Assembly: GCA_027487575.1 (NCBI GenBank)
Contig: JAIYDJ010000110.1
Span: forward strand, 1-56,414
Reading direction: 5' to 3'
Length of the DNA: 56,414 nt
DNA from: Rhodobacter sp.
GTDB lineage: Bacteria > Pseudomonadota > Alphaproteobacteria > Rhodobacterales > Rhodobacteraceae
Shown here: positions 36,015 to 44,464 of the stretch, piece after piece
Layout: every line of letters starts with the position of its first letter
Numbering within the stretch: position 1 is the first letter of the stretch
Made by a program: the position numbers and the translations under genes
The notes under the pieces: model-generated
Seen by the model: only the letters and a program-made list of their open reading frames with translations
Told to the model about the DNA's origin: nothing
The model's database searches: none

Positions 36015-36464
36015 ATGAAGCTTTTCAAAACCCTGATGACTGCTACCGTGCTTGCAACGACCGCATTCGCGCCGGTGATCGCACAGGCGGCAACGCTGCG
36101 GATCAACCTTCCCTTCACCGCGACCGGGCAGACGGACGATGTGCAGGAAGTCAACTTCAAGGCGAAGAAGAAAGACAGCAAGGCCAAGAAGCAGAAGCGC
36201 GGCGGGTCGAACTCGAACTCGAACTCGAACTCGAATTCGAATTCCAACTCGAATTCCAACTCCAACTCGTCGTCGAACAGCAATTCGAATTCGTCCAGCA
36301 ACTCGAACTCGAACAGCAGCTCGAACTCGTCCTCGAACTCCAGCTCGAACAGCAACTCGAACTCGTCCAGCAACTCGTCGTCGAACAGCAGCTCGAATTC
36401 CTCGGGCAACAGTTCGTCCAACTCGTCGTCCAACAGCTCGTCCGACAGCGACAACGACGACTGA
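36015..36464 (+). CDS. Exported Ser/Asn-repeat low-complexity protein
   Basis: This 149-residue protein has a signal peptide (MKLFKTLMTATVLATTAFAP, cleavage near AQA|ATL), a short beta-like region, a Lys-rich patch (KAKKKDSKAKKQKRGG), and then about 80 residues of almost pure Ser and Asn ending in SDSDNDD. The start at 36015 follows GAGGA by 4 bases. The repeat is probably disordered and surface-exposed, perhaps an adhesin, matrix or metal-binding polymer. It has its own ECF-type promoter and terminator. Confidence 0.85.
   Translation: MKLFKTLMTATVLATTAFAPVIAQAATLRINLPFTATGQTDDVQEVNFKAKKKDSKAKKQKRGGSNSNSNSNSNSNSNSNSNSNSSSNSNSNSSSNSNSNSSSNSSSNSSSNSNSNSSSNSSSNSSSNSSGNSSSNSSSNSSSDSDNDD
36208..36450 (+). 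repeat. Hexamer-type coding repeat (Ser/Asn codons)
   Basis: The DNA is built of tandem and interrupted six-base units (TCGAAC, TCGAAT, TCCAAC, AGCAAC) coding for Ser-Asn and Ser-Ser-Asn. Exact tandem copies at the 5' end (36208-36243) suggest recent slippage; later units are more diverged. Confidence 0.85.
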
Positions 36465-36485
36465 TCTGCGCCGACACGACGGCAG

Positions 36486-36511
36486 AAACCGGCCCCCTCG
36501 GGGGCCGGTTT
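36486..36511 (+). terminator. Rho-independent terminator of the Ser/Asn-repeat gene
   Basis: An 11-bp stem (36486-36496 with 36501-36511) closes a CTCG tetraloop and is followed by TTCATTT, a classic intrinsic terminator. Confidence 0.88.
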
Positions 36512-36584
36512 TCATTTGTACCCTTGCGTGGCCCCATGCGGATCACCGGCCCCCGTCCGTGGCCGGTCGTGCCTTTGGCCCGCG

Positions 36585-37292
36585 TCAGCGCTTGGCGCGG
36601 GCCTCGGTGCGGTACCATCCTTCGGCAGCCTGGGTGTTGCGCAGCACCTTCATCCGCGTCTGCGCTTCCTCGGCGGTTTCGGCACGGATGTCGGCGCCGA
36701 TCTCGGTGGTGTCCCTGCGGAACGGAATGACCTGCACCATGGGCGAACCCTTTTCGATCACGTGCATGCCGTCGTCGCCGATCGCAAAGAACGGAAAGTG
36801 CACGGGCGAGCGGTAGGTGTCGGTATCGACGATCCCGGCCACCACCTCGAACACGCCGTTCGGGCGGTTCAATGGTTGCACGAACAGGCAGCTCCAGCCC
36901 GGCGGGGTGGAAATGGTCCAGTAGTTCAGGAACTTGCACGGCGGACGGGCGCCGAAGGGGTTGCCCTTGACCTGATGCGCGCCGTGGTTGGCGACCAGCG
37001 GGCGGTCGAAATCCCACCCGGCATCGACGCGCGTGCCGTCCTCGCTGATGTCCAGCCGCACGCTGGCAGGCAGCACCAGCACCCAGCCGGTGGTCATAGC
37101 ATCCAGAAACGGCATGCAGCGTTTCACCGTCAGACCGGTGTTGTTCAGCCCGGTCACCGTTTCATCCACGGCGGGAAGTTTGCGGAACCAGTCGGGCAGA
37201 TAGGCCTTGGAGGGAACCGGCGGGGCAATCACGCCGTGGTCGGCCGGCTCGCAGGTAAAGGTGATCTTGGGGGCAGGGCGAAATCGAAACAT
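36585..37292 (-). CDS. DUF6065-family protein
   Basis: This 235-residue protein resembles the DUF6065 family of unknown function, with the conserved opening on a FRFRPAPKITFTCEP stretch and a central PPGWSCLFVQPLNRPNG, which suggests a beta-rich fold. The ATG at 37292 is preferred because a GGAG sits 6 bases upstream; a start at 37298 would leave no spacing. It is the only gene of this cluster with no ECF-type promoter found upstream. Confidence 0.75.
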   Translation of the reverse strand: MFRFRPAPKITFTCEPADHGVIAPPVPSKAYLPDWFRKLPAVDETVTGLNNTGLTVKRCMPFLDAMTTGWVLVLPASVRLDISEDGTRVDAGWDFDRPLVANHGAHQVKGNPFGARPPCKFLNYWTISTPPGWSCLFVQPLNRPNGVFEVVAGIVDTDTYRSPVHFPFFAIGDDGMHVIEKGSPMVQVIPFRRDTTEIGADIRAETAEEAQTRMKVLRNTQAAEGWYRTEARAKR

Positions 37293-37356
37293 CAGCATCT
37301 CCGGTTCAGGCGCTTGGCCCGGGGCAGGGTAGCAGGGAATTTGCGAATGCAAAGAA

Positions 37357-37380
37357 GGGCGCATCCCGAAGGATGCGCCC
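37357..37380 (-). terminator. Terminator of the RTX gene
   Basis: A perfect 10-bp stem (37357-37366 with 37371-37380) closes a TTCG tetraloop on the minus strand and is followed by TTCTTTG, about 20 bases beyond the RTX stop. Confidence 0.85.
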
Positions 37381-37400
37381 CCTTGGTGGATGGCTGTGGA

Positions 37401-38402
37401 TCAGAGGAAATCGAAGGTCGGCACATAGTCGAACTTGAAGTCGTTGCCGAGGTCGAAGCCGCCGAAGTAGCCCTGCAGCAGCATCGTCCCCGTCATGCCG
37501 ACCGCGCCGATCATCGTGCCCTGGGCATTGGTTGTGATGATGATCTGTTCTTCGGTCATGCCCTGCGCCAGCGCAAAGTGGATCTGGTCGCCGTCGTTGC
37601 GGCTGAAGTCCAGAACGCGGTCGCCTGCGCCGAAGACGAACACGTCGCCACCCGCGCCGCCGGTCATGTTGTCGGACCCCTGCTGGCCGTCCAGCACGTC
37701 GTCCCCTGCGCCCCCCGTCAACTGGTCGCTGCCCGCGCCGCCCCACAGCAGGTCGTTGCCCGCGTCGCCGAACAGCCGGTCGGCCCCAGCGCCGCCATCG
37801 ATGATGTCGTTGCCGTCACCGCCGCGCACCACATCGTTGCCGCCCAGAGACTTGATCGAGTCATCGCCGTTCAGCCCGTTCATCGTGTTGGCGGCAGCGT
37901 TCCCGGTCAGCACGTCGTTGTTGTTGGTGCCCTGCAGTTGCGGGGGCGGCGGGGTGGCGGTGCCCGGTGCCGGACTGTAGCCGCCCGCATTGCTGAACAG
38001 CGGCGAGGTCGCGCCGACCAGCGCCACATCGGCCACGACGATCTTTTCAAGCTGCAACCCGGCATAGGCCCCGCCGATCCCGGCCGCGGGCGATTCCGAG
38101 ATGTAGAAGAAGTCACCGCCGCTTTTGGACTGATCGGGATCGACGTCCAGCGGGTTGGCGGCCGAGACGCCGAAGGTGGTGACCTGTCCGGTGGCCGTGG
38201 TGACGGTCAGACCCGTCACGGCCCCTGCACCACCGACCAGCTGGCCGGTTACCGGATCGAAGGTGAAGGGGGCGAAGGTGATCGTCACCGTGTCCGTCGC
38301 CTTGAACCAGACGCGGCCAATCTCGACCGCAGTCGTGCCGGCATTGGGATCGAATTGCAGGGCTTCTCCGATCTGGTTTCCGCGCAGAGTAAGGGTTGTC
38401 AT
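37401..38402 (-). CDS. RTX (hemolysin-type calcium-binding) exported protein
   Basis: This 333-residue protein contains about eight calcium-binding nonapeptide repeats between residues 155 and 250 (for example GGDGNDIIDGGAGADRL). The N-terminal 130 residues form an unassigned domain. The C-terminus ends in a hydrophobic/acidic tail (YVPTFDFL) typical of type I secretion signals. No N-terminal signal peptide is present. A matching type I exporter is not in the window. It has an ECF-type promoter and its own terminator. Confidence 0.88.
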   Translation of the reverse strand: MTTLTLRGNQIGEALQFDPNAGTTAVEIGRVWFKATDTVTITFAPFTFDPVTGQLVGGAGAVTGLTVTTATGQVTTFGVSAANPLDVDPDQSKSGGDFFYISESPAAGIGGAYAGLQLEKIVVADVALVGATSPLFSNAGGYSPAPGTATPPPPQLQGTNNNDVLTGNAAANTMNGLNGDDSIKSLGGNDVVRGGDGNDIIDGGAGADRLFGDAGNDLLWGGAGSDQLTGGAGDDVLDGQQGSDNMTGGAGGDVFVFGAGDRVLDFSRNDGDQIHFALAQGMTEEQIIITTNAQGTMIGAVGMTGTMLLQGYFGGFDLGNDFKFDYVPTFDFL

Positions 38403-38460
38403 GTGAAATGCCTTTCCTGATCTGCCCCGGCGGCCCGTCCGCGATCGGGGTCACCAGAAC

Positions 38461-38485
38461 AACGCGGCGGACCTTTGGCTATTCC
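38461..38485 (-). promoter_or_regulatory. ECF-type promoter for the RTX gene
   Basis: The minus strand reads GGAAT (38485-38481), 16 bases, CGTT (38464-38461), about 58 bases before the RTX ATG. The -35 overlaps the end of the protease gene, so the RTX gene can be transcribed separately. Confidence 0.68.
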
Positions 38486-40029
38486 AGCGGAGAGGCAACA
38501 ATATCAGGGGTGCAGAGGGCATCGAGGGTCAGAAGTCCGGTGCCGAACACATCGTCCAGACCCGGCGCGCCCATGTCGCGGGTCAGGTCGCGCACCCGCT
38601 GGGCCAGGATGTCGGGGGCGGCCTGCGGATCGCGCGAGGCCAGCACCGCCGCGACGGCCGTCACGAAAGGAACCGCAAAGGACGTGCCGGTGCGCGGCTT
38701 GACCCCCTTGATCGAGGTCGCGCTCCACACCTCCACACCCGGAGCGGCAATGTCGAGATGGGTGCCGCGCTGCGCCTGCCGGTAAATCTGTCCGCGCCCG
38801 TCAACGGCCGTGACGGCCAGAACGAAAGGATAGCCGGCCGGGTAAGAGACATCGGCCCCCGGCCCGCCATTTCCGGCCGCAGCCACCACCACGGCCCCGC
38901 CGGGGCCGGACAGCCGCAGCAGCGCCGCTTCCAGCGCCGCGTTGGCGGGGCCCGCCAGCGACAGGTTGACGACCTTGACGCCCCGGTCGGCCAGCAGGTC
39001 CAGCGCCTTGACCAGCGACGCGACAGACGCGCGCTCGTCACCGGCATCGCGGCCGAACACATCGATGGCCACCACCTCTGCCTCGGGGATCAGACCCGGC
39101 GCGCGGTCGGGTACCTGTCCGACCAGCAGCGCGGCAACCGCGGTGCCGTGCACCGCCTGCGACGGATCGACCGTTTCCTCTACAAGGCGCAGCACGTCAA
39201 GGTCAGCCCCCACCAGATTCTCGTGCGCCGCATTCACGCCGGTGTCGATCACGCCGATCGGCACCGTCACCTGGCATTCGGGCACCATTCCACGTGCTTC
39301 GGGCCAGCCGATCAGGGCAAAGGCCGCGCAGTTGAGATGGGTGCACGCCTCCGAAGGACCCATCGCGACAGGTTGCGCCGCAGCCCCCGACGCGGGCGCC
39401 ATCGTGTCCTGTTCCCAGCGGTAGTAATGGTTGAAATCCCCGGTGCCGCCGGTGGGCAGCGCGCGCACCCGGTCGCGGGCCTGCTCCGGCGACAGGCCTG
39501 CGGGTATCTGCAAGCGGTGCAGCACCGATGCGACCTCCTGCAGATCAAGGCGTTCGATCACGACAAAGCCTTCGGACTGAAGGCGGGCCAGATCGGCTTC
39601 ATCCAGATTGGTCACCACGATCTCGCCTTCGGCAAAGACCTCTGCAGGTGCGGACTCGGCGGTGCGAACCGGCTGGGTGGCCGCGCCGCCCGATGCCGCG
39701 CGACCTGACCGGGCGCGACCGGTCCCGCCAGAGGCAGCAGGCGCTACCTGCCCCCCGCCGTCGTCCGCGTCGTCATCATCACCGTCGTCATCCGCATCGT
39801 CGTCCCCATCATCATCCGTGTCGCCGCCCGCATCGTCGCCGCCGTCGTCCCCATCAGCACCGCCGTCGTCACCGCCGTCATCACCCCCATCATCACCCCC
39901 GTCATCCTGGGCATAGGCGATTCCAAAACCTGTCCACGGGTCAAAGGGCAGCGCGACGCCGGTTGCGCTGACAACCGTGCCCAGCAATGCAGACCGCAGC
40001 AGCCGCGATGTGTTTGATGCCCAAGTCAT
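38479..40029 (-). CDS. Exported subtilisin-like S8 serine protease with Asp/Gly-rich linker
   Basis: This 516-residue protein has an N-terminal export signal (residues 1-40), an Asp/Gly-rich low-complexity stretch (residues 41-95), a linker or propeptide (to ~250), and a subtilase domain. The catalytic residues are D262 (GVIDTGVN), H294 (VHGTAVAA) and S450 (GTSFAVP), with N387 as oxyanion residue. The start at 40029 follows GGAGACAG. Asp/Gly repeats may bind calcium. It may process the neighbouring exported proteins (inference). Confidence 0.9.
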   Translation of the reverse strand: MTWASNTSRLLRSALLGTVVSATGVALPFDPWTGFGIAYAQDDGGDDGGDDGGDDGGADGDDGGDDAGGDTDDDGDDDADDDGDDDDADDGGGQVAPAASGGTGRARSGRAASGGAATQPVRTAESAPAEVFAEGEIVVTNLDEADLARLQSEGFVVIERLDLQEVASVLHRLQIPAGLSPEQARDRVRALPTGGTGDFNHYYRWEQDTMAPASGAAAQPVAMGPSEACTHLNCAAFALIGWPEARGMVPECQVTVPIGVIDTGVNAAHENLVGADLDVLRLVEETVDPSQAVHGTAVAALLVGQVPDRAPGLIPEAEVVAIDVFGRDAGDERASVASLVKALDLLADRGVKVVNLSLAGPANAALEAALLRLSGPGGAVVVAAAGNGGPGADVSYPAGYPFVLAVTAVDGRGQIYRQAQRGTHLDIAAPGVEVWSATSIKGVKPRTGTSFAVPFVTAVAAVLASRDPQAAPDILAQRVRDLTRDMGAPGLDDVFGTGLLTLDALCTPDIVASPLE

Positions 40030-40112
40030 TCGCTGTCTCCGTTCCTGTGTCTGACACAAGACAGGCCCCGCCCGCGACGACCGCCGGTCATGGCAGACCT
40101 GCCCTTGTGATT

Positions 40113-40138
40113 AACGCGCCGGCCTCGCGGCTTATTCC
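40113..40138 (-). promoter_or_regulatory. ECF-type promoter for the S8 protease gene
   Basis: The minus strand reads GGAAT (40138-40134), 17 bases, CGTT (40116-40113), in the gap between the glycosyltransferase stop and the protease ATG, with a leader of about 75 bases. Confidence 0.68.
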
Positions 40139-40151
40139 GAATCCTTCCCGG

Positions 40152-41132
40152 TCAGCGCACCCACAACCCTTCGCGCTTCAACGTGTTCCGGATCATCTGT
40201 TCGCGGCGGGGCAGGTTGGTGCGGTCGAACAGGGCGCGCGCGGCGGTTCCCTTGCCCTGATAGATCATCCGCTTGAACGGATCATAGGCTTTCAGCACGC
40301 GCTTTACCGCATTGTCGCCTGCCACCTGTTCCAGCATCGCCACCGCCGCGTCGCTTTCGCGGGCGTAAAGAAGCGGCAGCGTGCGCCAGTGGCAGGTCAC
40401 GTCGCCGTCGAGCCCGGCAAGTCCGGGGCCGGGTCGCCCGCCCCCAAAGGAATGCACCACCAGCGGCAGCGCCACCTGATCCAGCCACGGGTTCAATTCC
40501 TGACAGACCAGCGCGTCGGGGCGGTTGTCGCGGATCTCGGTGGCATAGTGCAGGAACCGCGTTCCGAACGCGTGCGGGCTGCGATGGAAAAACCATCCCG
40601 CGTTGAAATAGAGGAACCGCTGCCAGTAATCCTGCGGCTGCGTCAGATCGAGGCTGGAGGTGAAATCCAGACCGAAGCGGTCGTACAGCGACTGCCAGAC
40701 CTCGGTCGGGGTCGGGCCGTAAAGCTCTGTCGCGGGCCATGTTCCCTCGCGGCGCATCGAGGCCGACGGGCGGTCGAAGTCAAAGGTCAGCGCGGACAGC
40801 GGCCCCGTCACCAGCGTATCTGTATCCAGAAACAGGAAGGGCCGGTCGGGCAGGGCGGTCAGCGCCTCGATCTTGTTGCCGTAGGGATAGCGGTGTCCGA
40901 ACGCGCGGTTTTCGAAAGGAATGATGGTCGCCCCCAGATCGGCCAGCAGGCCACGGGCAGGTTCGGTCATCCGCGGGTCTTCGGGCCACAGCGGGCCGGG
41001 TTGTGGTTCAGCAATGACGAGGCCGCCGAAACCGGGATTCGACGCACGCAGGGACGCGGCCAGAAGGACCGCTTCGTACTGCAGACGGCCTGCTTGCCCG
41101 ATGGCGATGATCGTATAGTCTTCGGCAGTCAT
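40152..41132 (-). CDS. Glycosyltransferase-like protein
   Basis: This 326-residue protein has a nucleotide-sugar transferase look: an N-terminal Rossmann-like start (DYTIIAIGQAGRLQYEAVLL), a GNKIEAL motif and a DTDT metal-binding motif (FLFLDTDTLVTGP near residue 103), as in GT-A fold enzymes such as GT8. The second half includes QELNPWLDQVALPLVVHSFG. The donor and acceptor are unknown. It is upstream of the protease on the same strand but is separated by an ECF-type promoter. Confidence 0.72.
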   Translation of the reverse strand: MTAEDYTIIAIGQAGRLQYEAVLLAASLRASNPGFGGLVIAEPQPGPLWPEDPRMTEPARGLLADLGATIIPFENRAFGHRYPYGNKIEALTALPDRPFLFLDTDTLVTGPLSALTFDFDRPSASMRREGTWPATELYGPTPTEVWQSLYDRFGLDFTSSLDLTQPQDYWQRFLYFNAGWFFHRSPHAFGTRFLHYATEIRDNRPDALVCQELNPWLDQVALPLVVHSFGGGRPGPGLAGLDGDVTCHWRTLPLLYARESDAAVAMLEQVAGDNAVKRVLKAYDPFKRMIYQGKGTAARALFDRTNLPRREQMIRNTLKREGLWVR

Positions 41133-41316
41133 GCGGGCGTGTTCCGGGGTTTTCTAGCCGGACTATAGGCGTGAAGCGTCCGGGGGTTAATGGCCATCCG
41201 TCCGCAAGGCATCGAATTCTGCACGCCTCGCCCGCAGTCGCGCAGGGAACAGGCATGTTGCAGCGCGGCGTCACAAGGGTGATGGACGCCACTGCCTGCC
41301 ACGCTAGAAACCGCAT

Positions 41317-41991
41317 ATGTTCATCCTGTCGCAAACCACCGTCCTGAACCGGTCCGTTCTGGAGTTTCGCGAGATGCCGCGCAAGTTCCTCGGCCGGGTC
41401 TTTGTCTGGCCGCGCATCGAGGGGTCGTGGCGGCTGAAGCTGCGGCTGGTCTTCGAGATCGAGGCGTTGCGCTATTTCGCCGAGCTGGCACCCTTTGCGG
41501 CGCTGGCGCTGATCTGGCGCGACACGGCGGTGGGCATCGCACAGGCCCCGGCGCTGATGGTGCTGATGATCTTTGCGGTCGAGATGCGGCTTTTGCGCCT
41601 GAAACCCGCCGCCCGTGAAAAGCTTCTGGATGCGGCGGGGCGTGACCGGTTGCTGGACCTTCTGGCGGTGCGCGGCCGGACGATCCTCACGCGGATCGCG
41701 GCAGGGCGTCGGATGACCGAAGGCGCGCTGCATCTGGTGATCGAACAGTCCGATCTGGCGCGGGTGGCGCCGCTGTCGCTGGTCAGCGTGCAGTGGACCG
41801 AGGGGCCGCAGATTCTGGACCTGACGGCGGAGGAACGCCGGTTGATCCGCGATACGCTGTTTGCCGAACCGCTGACCGAGAGGGCGATGCTCCGCCTGTC
41901 GCTGGCCCGCAACGAGACGGTGCACGAGGTGCCGCTGGAGGTGCGCACGATCCCGGCGCACGCGCGGATGGCGGCGCTGACGGGCGTCTGA
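41317..41991 (+). CDS. Hypothetical membrane-associated protein
   Basis: This 224-residue protein has a hydrophobic region near residues 50-90 (ALRYFAELAPFAALALIWRD and a following ALMVLMIFAVEM), probably one or two membrane spans, and a charged Arg/Leu-rich C-terminal region. No family was recognised. It has no clear ribosome site. It converges with the VWA gene, with 2 bases between their ends. Confidence 0.65.
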   Translation: MFILSQTTVLNRSVLEFREMPRKFLGRVFVWPRIEGSWRLKLRLVFEIEALRYFAELAPFAALALIWRDTAVGIAQAPALMVLMIFAVEMRLLRLKPAAREKLLDAAGRDRLLDLLAVRGRTILTRIAAGRRMTEGALHLVIEQSDLARVAPLSLVSVQWTEGPQILDLTAEERRLIRDTLFAEPLTERAMLRLSLARNETVHEVPLEVRTIPAHARMAALTGV

Positions 41992-41993
41992 CC

Positions 41994-43286
41994 CTAACGG
42001 TCCAGCGACAGGACCTGACCAAAGGGCGCGGACGTTGCGCGGCCGACGGCGGCCCAGAATACGGGCAAACCGCGCGGGGCCGCACCGAACCTGCCTTCCA
42101 TGTCAGTCAGAACCACCAGCGCCGCCGCGCGCGCCGCGACTGCGGCGGCCACCGGGGGGGCGAAATCGGTACCGCCCCCGCGCGGCCAGTCCAGTGTCGT
42201 CACCTGCGTGGCCCGGCGGACCGGGTCCAGCCGGACCTGCCAGCGCACGCCGTCGTCAAAGGCCAGAAGGGTGATCTCGGCCGCAACCCTGCGGGCGATC
42301 CCGCTGACCTCGGACAGAAAACGCTGCAGAAGGGCCGCTTCCACCGACCCGGACGCATCGACGGCCAGCACGATCTGCGGCACATCGCGGCTGCGGCGCT
42401 GACCGGGGCGGAAGGCCGGGATTGGGCTGCCGGTGCTGCGGGCCAGCGATTCTGCCGCGATCCAGTCGCGGGCAGGGCGGCGGTGGGTTTGCGTCAGGCC
42501 GGGCAGCAGCGCGCGCGACAGCAGACGGCGCAGGTGATGCTCCCACGGGGTGCGGGGTTCGGGGATGTCGGCGATGTGGTGGCCGATGGTCCCGATGCCG
42601 CGACCCGCCAGGCGCCCGGTTTCCAGCGCCCGCGCCAGATGCTGCCGCCAGAGCGCAGCCTGGTCCGCGCCGTCCGGGTTTTCGCGGTCGGGCAGATCGC
42701 GCCGCACATCGGGGGCAAAGCCTGCGGCGGCGGCCACGGCGCGCGCCTGTTGCGCCGGGCGGGCGGTCTTGCCGGACGCTGGATCACCGCCCGATCCGCT
42801 GCCCTGACCGGTCAGTTGCAGGTACAGGCGGTCCACATCCCAGTCGGCCAGCGCGCCCGGACCGCCCGCCCGCCCCAGCGCGCGGGTCAGAAGATCGGTC
42901 AGCGTCAGCGCCGGGCGGGGCAGGGCGTGCCCCGCCGCCAGAAGCGCCTCGTTCACCAGCGCGTCGGCGGCGATGCCGTACAGCGTCTCGTCGAACCCGT
43001 CCCCCAGCCGGGCGGCCATGTCGCCCATCCGCGCGCCGTGGCGCAGGGCCACATGCAGGATGTGGTGAGCCGCGACGCCGGTCTGTTCATGCGGGGCAAG
43101 CTGCGCAAACCCCGGCGCGTACCAGATCACCCGGCCTTCGGTGCGCGCGGGGCCGGTCCAGCCTGCGTCCAGCGGCGCATCACGGTGCGCGCACCACAGC
43201 GCCAGCGCCCCAAGGGCCGGGTCTTCGGTCGCAAGCCGGACCAACGCCGGGCGGGCCCGGTCGGAGTGGACCCCCAGTGCGGTCAC
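41994..43286 (-). CDS. VWA-like/DUF2201 protein, partner of the MoxR ATPase
   Basis: This 430-residue protein combines an N-terminal metallopeptidase-like region (residues 55-130) and a C-terminal VWA-like domain with a MIDAS-type DASGS (VLAVDASGSVEAALLQRF) and TDMEG. The usual HExxH of the N-terminal domain reads HHILH, so the peptidase is probably inactive. GTG start overlaps the MoxR stop. MoxR-VWA pairs act as chaperones that insert cofactors or remodel complexes. Confidence 0.85.
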   Translation of the reverse strand: MTALGVHSDRARPALVRLATEDPALGALALWCAHRDAPLDAGWTGPARTEGRVIWYAPGFAQLAPHEQTGVAAHHILHVALRHGARMGDMAARLGDGFDETLYGIAADALVNEALLAAGHALPRPALTLTDLLTRALGRAGGPGALADWDVDRLYLQLTGQGSGSGGDPASGKTARPAQQARAVAAAAGFAPDVRRDLPDRENPDGADQAALWRQHLARALETGRLAGRGIGTIGHHIADIPEPRTPWEHHLRRLLSRALLPGLTQTHRRPARDWIAAESLARSTGSPIPAFRPGQRRSRDVPQIVLAVDASGSVEAALLQRFLSEVSGIARRVAAEITLLAFDDGVRWQVRLDPVRRATQVTTLDWPRGGGTDFAPPVAAAVAARAAALVVLTDMEGRFGAAPRGLPVFWAAVGRATSAPFGQVLSLDR

Positions 43287-44398
43287 AGCCCCGCCTCGGC
43301 CCTTGCCCGCGCATAGGCCTGCCAGTCGGGAGAGGCGGCAAAGGTGGCCTCCCACCCCCGGTCCAGCGCCTTTTGCAGCAAGAGTTCAAACCCGTGGGTG
43401 CACAGTTCGGCCAGCGGCAGGGCGCGGAATCGCGGATCGTCACGGTGCCGGTGGACCTGTCCCAGCCCCGCCGTCAGCGCGATGACCGCTTGCAGCACCT
43501 CGGGTTCCGCGGCGCCGACCAACGCGTAGGCCAGCGCCGTCAAACCGGGCAGGGTGGCCGGGTACAGCGCCCATCGGTCGGCAGGCGAGGCCGCCAGCAT
43601 CTCGTCCACCCGCAGGCTGGCCGCGATGTCGTCGAACACCAGCGCGAATTCCGCCGCCGCCGCCTCGCCCACCGTGCCCGCAACCATGACGTCGCGCAAA
43701 CGGCGGTCGGGAACGGCGCTGACGATCGCGCTGACGCGCGCCCAACTGCGCGGGGTGCAGGCAATGACCTGACCGCGCTGCAACGCATCCGATGTCGTCT
43801 CCAGCAGGTCGGGCCGCATCCGGATGAAGGTGGGCACAGCGGCGTGCAACCGCCGGGGCAGGGCGAAGTTCTGCACCCAGTCCTGCGCCGAGGCGCGCAA
43901 GCTGAGGTGGATCAGCCGGTCCGACAGGGCGGTACCCATTTCATAGGCAATCGCGCCATCCTCGGGGCCGTTGCCCGCCGCGATGATCAGGCACGAATCG
44001 GGCAGGCGGTGCCGTCCGATCCGGCGTTCCTGCAGCAACCCGTAGACCGTCGGTTGCAGCGCAGGCGAGGCGGCGGTGAGCTCGTCCAGAAACAGCACCG
44101 ACGGGCGGGCCGGGTCATCGGGCAGGTCTTCGGGGCGGTACCAGACGGTGCGTTGTGCCGCGTGGTCATAGTAGGGCAGGCCGCGCAGATCCTGCGGCTC
44201 GATCGTGGTCAGTCGCAGATCGAACAAAAGGGCCCCGGCGCGGGTGGCCAGGTCCTGCACGATTTCCGTCTTGCCGATGCCCGGACGGCCGTGCAGCATC
44301 CAAGACGCAGTCAGCCCGCCCGCCTTCTGCGCCAGCCAGCCCTGCCACAGCACGCGCGCGGCCTCGCCGGTCGTCACCGGCATCGTGTTGATCGACAT
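43283..44398 (-). CDS. MoxR-like AAA+ ATPase
   Basis: This 371-residue AAA+ ATPase has Walker A (HGRPGIGKTEI near residue 37), Walker B (VLFLDELTAA near residue 105) and sensor-1 (IIAAGNGPED). It is coupled to the VWA-like gene by a GTGA overlap, forming the usual MoxR-VWA chaperone pair. The start at 44398 follows a G-rich ribosome site; an in-frame ATG 10 codons upstream is possible. The client is unknown. Confidence 0.88.
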   Translation of the reverse strand: MSINTMPVTTGEAARVLWQGWLAQKAGGLTASWMLHGRPGIGKTEIVQDLATRAGALLFDLRLTTIEPQDLRGLPYYDHAAQRTVWYRPEDLPDDPARPSVLFLDELTAASPALQPTVYGLLQERRIGRHRLPDSCLIIAAGNGPEDGAIAYEMGTALSDRLIHLSLRASAQDWVQNFALPRRLHAAVPTFIRMRPDLLETTSDALQRGQVIACTPRSWARVSAIVSAVPDRRLRDVMVAGTVGEAAAAEFALVFDDIAASLRVDEMLAASPADRWALYPATLPGLTALAYALVGAAEPEVLQAVIALTAGLGQVHRHRDDPRFRALPLAELCTHGFELLLQKALDRGWEATFAASPDWQAYARARAEAGL

Positions 44399-44464
44399 GG
44401 CATGTCCCCCCGGTCCAGACATAGACACATGGCGTTGCCGGGCAAGAGGTTGCGATGATGGCCC

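Noticed and set aside
36208..36450. A CRISPR-like or non-coding repeat array
   Set aside because: The units are six bases, lack spacers and stay in one reading frame behind a signal peptide and ribosome site, so they are coding repeats.
41246..41270. An EcfG-type promoter before the hypothetical gene at 41317
   Set aside because: GGAAC is present but only an 18-base spacer and CGTC would fit, which departs from the pattern at both elements.
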